From an uncultured Lachnospiraceae bacterium (lineage in GTDB: Bacteria > Bacillota > Clostridia > Lachnospirales > Lachnospiraceae): DNA of 64,000 nucleotides. The position numbers and the translations under genes are program-made. The DNA lies in NCBI GenBank assembly GCA_949840805.1, contig CATKXR010000001.1:104735-168734 (forward strand), written 5' to 3'. The notes under the pieces are model-generated. The model was given only the letters and a program-made list of their open reading frames with translations. It was not told where the DNA came from and searched no databases. Below are positions 8,656 through 17,397 of this stretch, piece by piece. Positions within the stretch are counted from its first letter, which is position 1; the number at the start of each line of letters is the position of its first letter.

Positions 8656-10141
8656 TCTTCTCTCCTGTCTGCCCGTCCCGCTCTAAGATCACTGCTGCCA
8701 GGGAATCGGTCCGGATTCCTCTCAATTCCCCTGCAATGCCCGTAACCACCTGTTCGTCCGGATACCCCAGCCGCATTCCGGCCGATACGTGTACCGTTTC
8801 CATTCCTGCCTCTGTTAGCTCCGTGCAGATATTCCCAAGATCCTCCGCCCTGCCAAGCAGCAGAAAAACTCTTTTGTGCTCCTGTAAAAGTCCCAGCACA
8901 TCACAATCCCTGCCATGGGCAGTTGCCGGATAAATATCCTGCCAGGGCCGCCCCAGCCGGGCGCAAAGGCAGGACAGGGTGGAAATCCCCGGAAAAATAT
9001 GTATCCGGAAAACCTCCCTGTCCTTCCCTCCCGTCTCTTTAAGTTCCTCCAGCGCGAAAGCGCAGCCGCTGTAAAATCCCGTATCCCCCGAATATACCAC
9101 CCCTGCCTTTGCGTATTCCGGGTGGGCGTAAAGCCATTCCCGCACATCCTTCCCTGCATACAGCTCTTCCTTGTGCTTTCCTTCTATCCATGGCCCGATG
9201 CTTTTTAACATCCGCGGGGCTCCCATGACCACATCACATTGCAGGAGAGCCTCCAGCGCCTCCAATGTAAGCTGCCGGCCCTCTCCCATTCCCATTCCAA
9301 TCAGGCATATCTGCCGCTCCTGCCCCATCGCATCAAGGTTTTCCCAAGAGACCAGTCCCTTCCCCTTTCCCTTCCCCCTTTCGGCCGCCACCTGCATAAG
9401 CTCCACTTTGGCCTCCGAAACCGATATTCCGTCTTTCTCCTTTGGCCGCCGGATCACAATCACACGGACTTTGCATTTCCGGGCAGCCTCCAGCTTTTCT
9501 TCAAATCCCCCCTTAGCTCCCGACTCCTTTGTCACCAGCCACCCTGCTTTGACCTGCCGGAGCAATGCCTGGTTCATCTCCTCGGAAAAAGGCCCCTGCA
9601 TGGCAATCAGCCTCCGCCCCTTAAGCCCGGCCTCCTCACATTCCGCCAAAACCCGGCTGTCCGGCAGGACCCTGGCATAAATCCTGTCCCTCAGGAAGGG
9701 AAATTCCATAAATGTCCTCAATTCTTTACTTCCTGTAGCAAGAAGTACCGGAAGCCCGTCCATTCCGAGCAGTTTTGCGGCCTCCCTGGCCGTATCCACC
9801 CAGAAAATGTCTTTTTCCTCTTTTTCCTCCCTCTCCTCCCGCAGCACCCGGACGCATCGGATATTTTCCCTCTCACAAGCCCGTAAAATCTGCCTGGTGG
9901 CCAGGGTGGCATAAGGGTGGGTGGCATCGACCACCAGCGCAGGCTCTTCCTTCCTAAGGAACCTGCACATCCCCTCTTCGTCCAGGACGCCGCACTGCAC
10001 GGACACTCCCTCCTGCCCTTTAAGCATCTCCTTCCCGTACTCCGATGTGACGCTGGCCGTCACCGAAATTCCCATCCCGGCCCCGGCATCTGCCAGCTCC
10101 CTTCCCTCTGCCGTTCCCCCGAAAATCACCACATCCGCCAT
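8645..10141 (-). CDS. CobK/CbiJ-CbiE fusion: precorrin-6A reductase + C5-methyltransferase
   Basis: A 498-residue fusion of two corrin enzymes. Residues 1 to ~255 are CobK/CbiJ, opening with VVIFGGTAEGRELADAG and containing VDATHPYATLATRQILRACE and the LLATGSKELRTF block. After a Lys/Gly-rich linker, residues ~278-498 are CbiE, a tetrapyrrole methylase beginning ICLIGMGMGEGRQLTLEAL, with VVYSGDTGFYSGCAFALEEL and PGISTLSCLCARLG. The reductase reduces precorrin-6A; CbiE methylates C5. The product feeds the CbiT encoded next. No other cbi genes and no B12 riboswitch are within the window; only 43 bases separate it from the ABC exporter gene upstream. Confidence 0.93.
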   Translation of the reverse strand: MADVVIFGGTAEGRELADAGAGMGISVTASVTSEYGKEMLKGQEGVSVQCGVLDEEGMCRFLRKEEPALVVDATHPYATLATRQILRACERENIRCVRVLREEREEKEEKDIFWVDTAREAAKLLGMDGLPVLLATGSKELRTFMEFPFLRDRIYARVLPDSRVLAECEEAGLKGRRLIAMQGPFSEEMNQALLRQVKAGWLVTKESGAKGGFEEKLEAARKCKVRVIVIRRPKEKDGISVSEAKVELMQVAAERGKGKGKGLVSWENLDAMGQERQICLIGMGMGEGRQLTLEALEALLQCDVVMGAPRMLKSIGPWIEGKHKEELYAGKDVREWLYAHPEYAKAGVVYSGDTGFYSGCAFALEELKETGGKDREVFRIHIFPGISTLSCLCARLGRPWQDIYPATAHGRDCDVLGLLQEHKRVFLLLGRAEDLGNICTELTEAGMETVHVSAGMRLGYPDEQVVTGIAGELRGIRTDSLAAVILERDGQTGEKNEG

Positions 10142-10184
10142 TTCGCCGCTTTTCCTTTCCTCTGGCTGCCCTATCCTGCCTCTC

Positions 10185-12083
10185 CTACTCCAGCTCGCTT
10201 ACTCCCATATAAAGTTCATAATATCTTCCCTTCTGGCCAATCAGTTCCTCATGGTCTCCCCGCTCGATGATCTCCCCGTGCTCCAGCACCATGATCGCGT
10301 CCGCATTGCGCACGGTCGACAGCCTGTGGGCAATCACAAAAGTAGTGCGGTCCGCCATCAGCCGGTCCATCCCGTGTTCAATATGTTTCTCTGTTCTCGT
10401 ATCCACCGAACTGGTAGCCTCGTCTAAAATCAGAATCGGGGCTTTCGAGACCGCCGCCCGGGCAATATTTAAAAGCTGCCTCTGCCCCTGGCTCAAATTG
10501 GCCCCGTCCCCTTCCAGCATAGTCTGGTATCCCTGTGGCAGACGGCTGATAAAGGAATGGGCAGATGCCGTCTTCGCCGCCCGGACCACCTCCTCATCCG
10601 TGGCGTCCAGCCTGCCGTAACGGATATTTTCCATCACCGTGCCGGTAAACAAGTGGGTATCCTGAAGCACCATGGCAATATTGCTCCGCAGGTTATCGCG
10701 CCGTATTCTGCGGATATCCACGCCGTCAATGGTAATCGAGCCGTCCTGGATGTCATAAAACCGGTTAATCAGGTTAGTGACCGTGGTCTTCCCCGCCCCT
10801 GTGGACCCCACGAACGCAATCTTCTGCCCCGGCCTGGCATACAGGCTCACATCCTTTAAGATCATCTTATCCGGTTCATACCCAAATGTCACATGGTCCA
10901 AAACCACATGCCCTGCCGCGGGCGACAGCGCCACCGCGTCTTTTACATCCTCCGGCTCCGGCGTCTCGTCCATCACGGCAAATACCCGCTCCGCTCCTGC
11001 CAGCGCGGAAAACACATTGCTGACCTGCATGGAAATCTCGTTGATCGGCCGGGAAAACTGTCTGGAGAAGTTTAAAAACACCGTAAGGCCGCCCACGTCA
11101 AAATTGCGGAAAACGCACAGCAGCCCCCCGATACACGCGGTGAGGGAATAATTCACCTGGCTTAAGTTTCCCATAACCGGCCCCATGATGCCGCCAAAAA
11201 ACTGGGCGCGGATCTGATTGTCCCGAAGGTCTTCATTCAGCAGGTCAAACTCTTCCTGGGCCATGTCCTCATGGCAGAAAACCTTCACCACTTTCTGGCC
11301 GGTAATCATCTCTTCAATATAACCGTTCACCGCCCCCAAAGAAGCCTGCTGGGCGGAAAAATGGCGATGGCTCTGTTTGGCCACCGTCCCTCCTGCCTTC
11401 ATCATCACCGGGATCAGGGCCAGAGTCACAAGCGTCAGCCAGATATTGGTATAAAGCATCAAAAACAACGTGCCGATGATACTTAAAATCCCGGCAAAAA
11501 GCTGCACCAGCGTATTGCTCAGCATCATGCCGATGGTATCCACGTCATTGGTAAAACGGCTCATCAGATCGCCGTTGCTGTTGGTGTCATAGAACCGCAC
11601 CGGAAAACTCTGCATTTTTCCAAACAGGTCGTTGCGGATTTTTCTGAGGGCCGTCTGAGCCACCGTCAGCATGATCCTTGCCTGGAAATAATTGGCCCCC
11701 ACGCTGACCAAAAACACCAGCGCCATCACGGCCAGCGCCCGGAAAAGCCCTGCCGGGTCGCCGCGGCTGCCGTCCGTTGGCACAATATAAGTATTGATAA
11801 TCGGACGCAGCATATAAGACCCCAGCAAAGTTCCCAGCGTATTCAGGATAATGCACACAAAAGCGCCTAAAAGCTTTGGCGTGTCTCCCTCCAGATAACG
11901 CAGGAGACGGCGGATTGTACCTAAGCTGTTCTTCGGCCGCCCGCTTTTAAACCGCTTTCCCCTTCCCGGTCCCCCCGGGCCGCCCGGCCCCGGCCCCATC
12001 GGGCCACGGCCTGACACTGCCTCCCCTATGCTCTTTCTTCCATACCGGTATTTCAGGCTGTTCAGTTTTTCCTCACGGTTCAT
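10185..12083 (-). CDS. ABC exporter half-transporter with canonical ATPase site
   Basis: Fused permease-ATPase of 632 residues. The N-terminus has a Gly/Pro-rich cytoplasmic tail (GPMGPGPGGPGGPGRGKRF), then a six-helix ABC-type-1 membrane domain (~70-370) and an ATPase domain with Walker A GSTGAGKTT, signature LSQGQRQLLNIARA and Walker B ILILDEATSSVD followed by the H-loop IAHRLSTV. Its start overlaps the preceding ABC gene by 4 bases (ATGA), so they make a heterodimer. This is the subunit with the intact catalytic Glu. The marR gene leads the operon, which suggests drug or toxic-compound efflux. The substrate cannot be read from sequence. Confidence 0.92.
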   Translation of the reverse strand: MNREEKLNSLKYRYGRKSIGEAVSGRGPMGPGPGGPGGPGRGKRFKSGRPKNSLGTIRRLLRYLEGDTPKLLGAFVCIILNTLGTLLGSYMLRPIINTYIVPTDGSRGDPAGLFRALAVMALVFLVSVGANYFQARIMLTVAQTALRKIRNDLFGKMQSFPVRFYDTNSNGDLMSRFTNDVDTIGMMLSNTLVQLFAGILSIIGTLFLMLYTNIWLTLVTLALIPVMMKAGGTVAKQSHRHFSAQQASLGAVNGYIEEMITGQKVVKVFCHEDMAQEEFDLLNEDLRDNQIRAQFFGGIMGPVMGNLSQVNYSLTACIGGLLCVFRNFDVGGLTVFLNFSRQFSRPINEISMQVSNVFSALAGAERVFAVMDETPEPEDVKDAVALSPAAGHVVLDHVTFGYEPDKMILKDVSLYARPGQKIAFVGSTGAGKTTVTNLINRFYDIQDGSITIDGVDIRRIRRDNLRSNIAMVLQDTHLFTGTVMENIRYGRLDATDEEVVRAAKTASAHSFISRLPQGYQTMLEGDGANLSQGQRQLLNIARAAVSKAPILILDEATSSVDTRTEKHIEHGMDRLMADRTTFVIAHRLSTVRNADAIMVLEHGEIIERGDHEELIGQKGRYYELYMGVSELE

Positions 12084-13819
12084 GCACCCACCTCCCGCTC
12101 TCTGTCTCTCTGGGAATAATAGATCTCCTGGTAGGCCTCGCAGGAATCAAGAAGTTCCTCATGAGTACCCATGCCGATGATCCTTCCTTCATCCAGGACC
12201 ATAATCTGGTCCGCCTCCTCCACCGACCCGATTCTCTGGGCAATGATGATCTTTGTCGTATGCTCTAACGTCGTGCGGAAGCATTCCCGGATCTTCGCCT
12301 CCGTTGCCGTGTCCACCGCGCTGGTAGAATCGTCCAGGATCAGAATCTTCGGCTGCCTGGCCAAAGCCCTGGCAATACACAGCCTCTGCTTCTGCCCGCC
12401 GGATACGTTGACTCCTCCCTGTCCCAGGTCCGTATCATAACCGTTTACAAAAGAGGACACAAAACTGTCCGCCTGGGCCGCATCGGCAAAAGCGCGCAGT
12501 TCCTCCATGGAGGCATGCTCGTCCCCCCACCTGAGATTCTCCTCGATGGTGCCGGAAAACAACACGTTTTTCTGCAGTACCATGCCCACTCCGTCCCGCA
12601 GGTTTTTCAGGGAATATTCCCGCACATCCACGTCATCCACCAATACCTGCCCGCCGGCCACGTCATAAAGCCTGGGAATCAACTGGACAAGCGAGGTCTT
12701 CCCGCTTCCGGTAGCCCCGATGATTCCGATTACCTGGCCCGGCTGTGCCGTAAAACTGATGTTCTTTAACACCGGATCCCCGCTTTCCTTCCCGTATCGG
12801 AAGGAAACATCGCGAAACTCCACCTTTCCCTTTTCCACCTTTTTCTCTTTCCGCCCGGCATTATCATCCGTCAGGTCAATCTCTGTCTTCAAGACCTCGT
12901 TGATACGTTTTACCGAAGCCATGGCCCTGGCGCTCTGCAGAAAGATCATGGACAACATCATGAGGGACATTAAAATCTGGACAATATAGGTGGTAAACGC
13001 TGTCAAATCCCCCACCTGCATACTGCCGCCAATGATCAGGTTCCCTCCGTACCACACTACGGCCAGGGTCGTCACATTCATGGCCAGCATCATCACCGGC
13101 ATGGTCAGAATCACGATTCTCATGGCGCGCAGGCTGTTCTCCTGAAGGTCCTCATTGGCAGCCCGGAATTTATCCTTCTCCAGGTCCTCCCTCACAAAGG
13201 ACTTGATGACCCGCACATTGACAAGGGCTTCCTGGATGCCGGAATTTAACTTATCCAGCTTAGTCTGCATGATCTCGAACCTTGGATAAGCCGTAATCAT
13301 AATAGCGCCGATCATAAGGCCTAAAACCGGGATCACCACCAGAATAATCATGGCCAGGCGGTAATTCATGACAAATGCCATGATGAGTGCCCCCACAAGC
13401 ATCCCGGGCGCCCGCAGGGCGATCCGCAGGATCATCATCATCACCTGCTGCACCTGCTGGATGTCATTGGTCAGCCTGGTAACAAGTGACCCGGTGCTGA
13501 AATCGTCAATATTCTGAAAAGAAAACTGCTGCACCCTGGCAAACAGATCCTTCCTTAAATCACTGGTAAAACAGATGGATGCCTTTGCCGAAAAGTAAGC
13601 GCCTCCGATTCCGCTTACAGCCATAATAAATGCCACGCACACCATCAGAAAACCCATCTGAAGGATATAGCCATGGTCACGGCCTGCCACTCCGTTGTTG
13701 ATAATGAGGGACATCATCTTCGGCAGCATGATTTCCCCGATCACCTCCGTGATCATCAGGCACGGGCCGATAATAAAGGCGCTTAAATAAGGCTTTGCAT
13801 ATTTTCCATAACCTCTCAT
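12080..13819 (-). CDS. ABC exporter half-transporter with degenerate catalytic Walker B
   Basis: Partner of the adjacent half-transporter: 579 residues, permease domain then ATPase. Walker A is GATGSGKTS, signature VSGGQKQRLCIARA, but the Walker B reads ILILDDSTSAVD, with Asp replacing the catalytic Glu, and the switch region is IIIAQRIGSVEEAD with Gln in place of the H-loop His. Such asymmetric sites are known from heterodimeric exporters of the BmrCD/TM287-288 type. Overlaps of 4 bases with both marR and the second half-gene indicate one tightly coupled operon. Confidence 0.92.
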   Translation of the reverse strand: MRGYGKYAKPYLSAFIIGPCLMITEVIGEIMLPKMMSLIINNGVAGRDHGYILQMGFLMVCVAFIMAVSGIGGAYFSAKASICFTSDLRKDLFARVQQFSFQNIDDFSTGSLVTRLTNDIQQVQQVMMMILRIALRAPGMLVGALIMAFVMNYRLAMIILVVIPVLGLMIGAIMITAYPRFEIMQTKLDKLNSGIQEALVNVRVIKSFVREDLEKDKFRAANEDLQENSLRAMRIVILTMPVMMLAMNVTTLAVVWYGGNLIIGGSMQVGDLTAFTTYIVQILMSLMMLSMIFLQSARAMASVKRINEVLKTEIDLTDDNAGRKEKKVEKGKVEFRDVSFRYGKESGDPVLKNISFTAQPGQVIGIIGATGSGKTSLVQLIPRLYDVAGGQVLVDDVDVREYSLKNLRDGVGMVLQKNVLFSGTIEENLRWGDEHASMEELRAFADAAQADSFVSSFVNGYDTDLGQGGVNVSGGQKQRLCIARALARQPKILILDDSTSAVDTATEAKIRECFRTTLEHTTKIIIAQRIGSVEEADQIMVLDEGRIIGMGTHEELLDSCEAYQEIYYSQRDREREVGA

Positions 13820-14319
13820 TCTTCTTCCTCCGTCTTTTCCAAAGATTTTTCCAGATTCCTCCGGACCCGCTCCAGATATTGGAAAAACAGTTCCAGTTCC
13901 TCCTCTGAAAATCCCTCGTACATCTGCCGCTCCACCTCCCTGAAACAGCAGATGCTCTTTTCCACCACCGCCTGTCCTTTCCCGGTTATGCAGATCTGGT
14001 TGTACCGGTTGTCCTTCTCATCTGCCACCCGGCTGATATAACCGCCGTTTTCCAGCTTCTTTAAAGACACCGCCACTGTGGCTGACGACACATGCTGAAT
14101 CTGCGCCAGCCGTTTCTGGGATACCCCGGGATTATCTGCAATGCACATTAAAAGCTGATGCTGGCTCCTGTATACGCCTGTCCGGTTCAGGCGCCTTTCC
14201 AGCACGGTCCGGTGCAGATGGCCGACACTTATATACACGTCTGTCAGCTTCCTGTAGGGAGAATCCCATTCCGGCCTGCATCCTGCTTCTTTCTTTTTCT
14301 TTTCTTCCTTTCCGTTCAT
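13816..14319 (-). CDS. MarR-family transcriptional regulator of the ABC exporter operon
   Basis: A 167-residue winged-helix regulator. After a Lys-rich N-terminus, helices lead to the recognition region KRLAQIQHVSSATVAVSLKKLENGGYISRVADEKDNRYNQ, the MarR wing pattern (D-x-R-x3), then a C-terminal dimerisation helix. It is the first gene of the operon and overlaps the next gene by 4 bases. A promoter and an inverted repeat overlapping the expected transcript start lie upstream, so autorepression relieved by a ligand is likely (inference from family). Confidence 0.9.
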   Translation of the reverse strand: MNGKEEKKKKEAGCRPEWDSPYRKLTDVYISVGHLHRTVLERRLNRTGVYRSQHQLLMCIADNPGVSQKRLAQIQHVSSATVAVSLKKLENGGYISRVADEKDNRYNQICITGKGQAVVEKSICCFREVERQMYEGFSEEELELFFQYLERVRRNLEKSLEKTEEEE

Positions 14320-14427
14320 CCCATAGATTCCTCCTGCTGTCAGTTTCCCCTTTTTCCTGACTTTTAAGAACTGTCCGGGAAATAACTTCCGAGTGTTTTT
14401 ACATACAAGCTGCTAACCGGCTGTAAT

Positions 14428-14447
14428 AATTAGCTAGTTATCTAATT
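14428..14447. promoter_or_regulatory. candidate MarR operator (inverted repeat)
   Basis: AATTAG and CTAATT half-sites separated by 8 bases form a 20-bp dyad 4 bases downstream of the -10 box of the marR promoter. Position and AT-rich dyad shape suit a MarR-family repressor site. Confidence 0.55.
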
Positions 14448-14451
14448 GCTC

Positions 14452-14480
14452 ATTATAAAAGCACCTGATTAAAAAATCAA
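14452..14480 (-). promoter_or_regulatory. sigma-A promoter of the marR-ABC exporter operon
   Basis: On the minus strand TTGATT, a 17-base spacer and a perfect TATAAT. The -10 lies about 130 bases upstream of the marR start codon, whose ribosome site is AGGAGG. Confidence 0.75.
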
Positions 14481-14533
14481 GCGCTTTCCTTAATTTCACA
14501 TTTTTTTCATATTTTTATTTACAGTTCACGGAA

Positions 14534-16360
14534 TTACTTTTCCTCCTCCGCAATCCTCTCCGCCAGCTCATTCAAATACACCCACCGCTCCATCTTTTCT
14601 TCCAGCATCTGCTCTGTCCCGGCCTTTTCCTCCATTAAAACATTCAGCCTGCCAAACACAGTGGAGGACTCCTCAATCTGCCGGTCCAGTTCCCCTATTT
14701 TTTCCTCCAGGACGGCGATATCCTCTTCTATCGTCTCCCACTCTTTCTGCTCCTTATAAGAAAATTTCAGTTTCTTCTGATGCTCCCGCCCGCTTTTAAC
14801 CTTCGCGGCGTCAGACGGACGGCTGTTTTCCGTTTTCCGGCCGCCCCCGCTTTCTTCCGGATGCTTCCTGCCATACGCCGCCTGATAATCGGTAAATCCT
14901 CCCTCATACTGCACCACTGCCCCGTTTCCTTCAAAGGCAAATATCCGCCGGACCATCCTGTCCAGAAAATACCGGTCATGGGAAACGGTAATCACGATTC
15001 CCGGAAAACCGTCCAGATAATCCTCAAGGATCGTCAGTGTCCGGATATCCAGGTCATTGGTCGGCTCGTCTAAAATCAGCACGTTAGGTGCGTCCATCAG
15101 GACCCGGAGAAGATACAGCCGCCGCTTTTCCCCGCCGGAAAGCTTCCCTACCACCGTATGCTGCACGCTGCCGGGAAACAGGAAACGCTCCAGCATTTGG
15201 GAAGCGCTGATAGTGCCGTCCTTTGTCTGCACAAGCTCAGCCACATTCCGGATGTAATCGATCACTTTTAAGCTCTCGTCCATATCCTCGTTTTCCTGGG
15301 AAAAATATCCCAGTTTCACGGTCTGGCCGATCCGCACTTCTCCTGCATCCGGCTTAACCCACCCGGCGATCATTTTCAGCAGAGTGGACTTTCCGCTTCC
15401 GTTCGGCCCAATGATCCCCACCCGGTCATTCTTCAGGAATATATAAGTAAAATCCTTTAAAAGCACCTTATTGCCATATGCCTTGCAAAGGCCGGAAAGT
15501 TCCACGGTAGTCCGGCCTAACCGGCTGGAGACGGATTCCAGCTCCACCTCCCGGTCAGTCTCCGGCGCCTTCCTGTCCCGGAGAGCTTCATATCTTTGAA
15601 TATGGGCCTTCTGCTTGGTAGACCTGGCCCTGGCTCCCCTCTGCATCCACTCCAGCTCTGTCCGGAGGATGGACTGACGTTTCCGCTCTGACGCAAGGGC
15701 CATATCCATCCGCTCTGCCTTAAGCCTGACAAACCCCTGATAATTGGCCTGGTAGCTGTAAAGCTTCCCCTGATCCAGCTCCACGATCCTTTCTGTCACA
15801 CTGTCAAGAAAATACCGGTCATGGGTAATCATCAAAAGCGCCCCGCGAAACCGCCTTAGATAGCCTTCCAGCCAGTCTGCCATCTCACTGTCCAGATGGT
15901 TGGTAGGCTCATCCAGGATCAGAAGATCCGCCGTGGACAGCAAAACGCTTGCCAGGGCCACCCGCTTTTTCTGCCCCCCGGACAATGTTTCCACCTCCGC
16001 GTCATACTCATGGATTCCAAGCCTTGTCAAAACAGCCTTGGCGCTGGCTTCCAGCTCCTCACGGGAAGAAAAATGAGGCTCCTTCCGGTTATCCCTCACT
16101 ATGCTCCCTAAAACCGTATCTTTGGGGGCAAACTCCGGATTCTGGGGGAGATAGCGGATGTACAGGTTCCTCCTGCGGACTATCTCCCCCTTATCCGGCT
16201 CCTCCAGCCCGGCCACAATCTTAAGCAATGTGGATTTTCCCGTGCCGTTAATCCCGATCAACCCTGCCTTTTCCCCTTCTTCCATGCTGAATGAAGCATC
16301 GTCAAACAACAGCCTTTCCGTATATGATTTTGTCAGATGTTCTATTGTAATCAGACTCAT
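14534..16360 (-). CDS. ABC-F family ATPase (ribosome-associated)
   Basis: Soluble protein of 608 residues with two ATPase domains and no membrane segment. First domain: Walker A GINGTGKSTLLK, signature LSGGQKKRVALASVL, Walker B LLILDEPTNHLD. Between the domains lies the Arg/Glu-rich linker (ERKRQSILRTELEWMQRGARA) of ABC-F proteins. Second domain: GPNGSGKSTLLK, LSGGEKRRLYLLRVL, VLILDEPTNDLD. The tail (~515-608) is a charged coiled coil, as in Uup/YdiF types. Family members bind the ribosomal E site and act as translation factors or in antibiotic protection. I see no leader peptide or attenuator of a resistance gene, so a housekeeping role is more likely. Confidence 0.9.
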   Translation of the reverse strand: MSLITIEHLTKSYTERLLFDDASFSMEEGEKAGLIGINGTGKSTLLKIVAGLEEPDKGEIVRRRNLYIRYLPQNPEFAPKDTVLGSIVRDNRKEPHFSSREELEASAKAVLTRLGIHEYDAEVETLSGGQKKRVALASVLLSTADLLILDEPTNHLDSEMADWLEGYLRRFRGALLMITHDRYFLDSVTERIVELDQGKLYSYQANYQGFVRLKAERMDMALASERKRQSILRTELEWMQRGARARSTKQKAHIQRYEALRDRKAPETDREVELESVSSRLGRTTVELSGLCKAYGNKVLLKDFTYIFLKNDRVGIIGPNGSGKSTLLKMIAGWVKPDAGEVRIGQTVKLGYFSQENEDMDESLKVIDYIRNVAELVQTKDGTISASQMLERFLFPGSVQHTVVGKLSGGEKRRLYLLRVLMDAPNVLILDEPTNDLDIRTLTILEDYLDGFPGIVITVSHDRYFLDRMVRRIFAFEGNGAVVQYEGGFTDYQAAYGRKHPEESGGGRKTENSRPSDAAKVKSGREHQKKLKFSYKEQKEWETIEEDIAVLEEKIGELDRQIEESSTVFGRLNVLMEEKAGTEQMLEEKMERWVYLNELAERIAEEEK

Positions 16361-16438
16361 GTCCGCTCTCCCTTCCTTTTATACTCGCGAGCATACTTGC
16401 TTCTTTCCTTGCTTCACCCAATTCTACCATAAAAACAG

Positions 16439-16469
16439 AAAAAAGGCATCTGTCTTTTTAACAGACGCC
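16439..16469 (-). terminator. rho-independent terminator after the GT51 gene
   Basis: Minus strand GGCGTCTGT / ACAGATGCC stem (9 bp, one wobble) followed by TTTTTTCTG. It lies ~50 bases past the stop of the glycosyltransferase gene and before the ABC-F gene. Confidence 0.85.
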
Positions 16470-16521
16470 TTTTCTTCCCTGTTCGGTAAACCTGCAGTAT
16501 TCTTCATTCAACACCCGTAAA

Positions 16522-17238
16522 TTATTGGAACGCCACCATCTGGGACGCTATGGTCTCTGCCTCTTCCTGAGAAAAATATCCACATGCCCTCATCCTTTTA
16601 ATCACCTGGCACTGACGCTTCCTGGCCAGCTCCTGGCTTTTGGTAGGCGCGTATCTGGCCGGCGCATTGGGGATCCCTGCGAGCAGCGTGCATTCATACT
16701 CATCCATCTCTGCCGGTTCCTTGCCGAAATATCCCCGGCTGGCATCCCCTGCCGTATAATACCCATCGCCAAAATAAATGGTGTTCACATACAGCTCCAG
16801 GATCTCGTCCTTGCTGTACTTTTCCTCCAGTTCAAAAGCCACAAAGACTTCTGCCACTTTCCGCTCCAGTTCCTTCTCATGGGTAAAATACAAATTCTTG
16901 GCAAGCTGCTGGGTGATCGTGCTCCCGCCTTCCACATAACGCCTTGCCTGAATATCGTGAATCGCCGCCCGGGCTATGGCAATCGGGTCGATTCCGAAAT
17001 GATGGTAAAACCGATGGTCTTCCACCGATATCACGGCATTTCGGTAAACCTCCGGCAGTTCTTCCAAGACCGTGTATCCTTCCTTTTCCCGGATGGAAGC
17101 CACTTTTTCTTCCAGGCTCATCACTTCTACGGCATCCTGGTACATCTTGTAGCCTTTCCCGGCAACGGTGAACCCGGCCAGAAGCATCAAACTTACAACA
17201 AACAAAACCATCAACCGCAAAATCTTACTGATCTTCAT
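16522..17238 (-). CDS. monofunctional peptidoglycan glycosyltransferase (GT51)
   Basis: Membrane-anchored transglycosylase that polymerises lipid II into glycan strands, without a transpeptidase domain. Residues 9-26 are the membrane anchor. GT51 motifs follow in order: catalytic Glu73 in ISVEDHRFYHHFGID, GGSTITQQLAKNLYF, and ELYVNTIYFGDGYYTAGDAS with the second-Glu region before it. At 238 residues it has the length of MtgA-like enzymes. A leading GAAAGGAGCGGTG ribosome site precedes the ATG at 17238. Its transcript ends at the terminator near 16440-16470. Confidence 0.93.
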   Translation of the reverse strand: MKISKILRLMVLFVVSLMLLAGFTVAGKGYKMYQDAVEVMSLEEKVASIREKEGYTVLEELPEVYRNAVISVEDHRFYHHFGIDPIAIARAAIHDIQARRYVEGGSTITQQLAKNLYFTHEKELERKVAEVFVAFELEEKYSKDEILELYVNTIYFGDGYYTAGDASRGYFGKEPAEMDEYECTLLAGIPNAPARYAPTKSQELARKRQCQVIKRMRACGYFSQEEAETIASQMVAFQ

Positions 17239-17397
17239 GGTATCACCGCTCCTTTCTATGGATGCAACACTGTTTTTCGCTGATGATACCAGTATATCAC
17301 AATAATATTCGAAAGACTTTAATGATACCTTAGAGAATGCTGAACATTTTCCGACAATTCTAACGATAATCTTACAAAACCAAAGTTATCGTCCTTT

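Noticed and set aside
10142..10184. possible B12 riboswitch before cobK-cbiE
   Set aside because: Only 43 bases separate the genes, too short for a cobalamin riboswitch, and no B12-box-like sequence is seen.
14534..16360. ABC-F antibiotic resistance determinant
   Set aside because: No regulatory leader peptide or attenuator upstream, and the long charged coiled-coil tail is that of housekeeping Uup/YdiF-like members.
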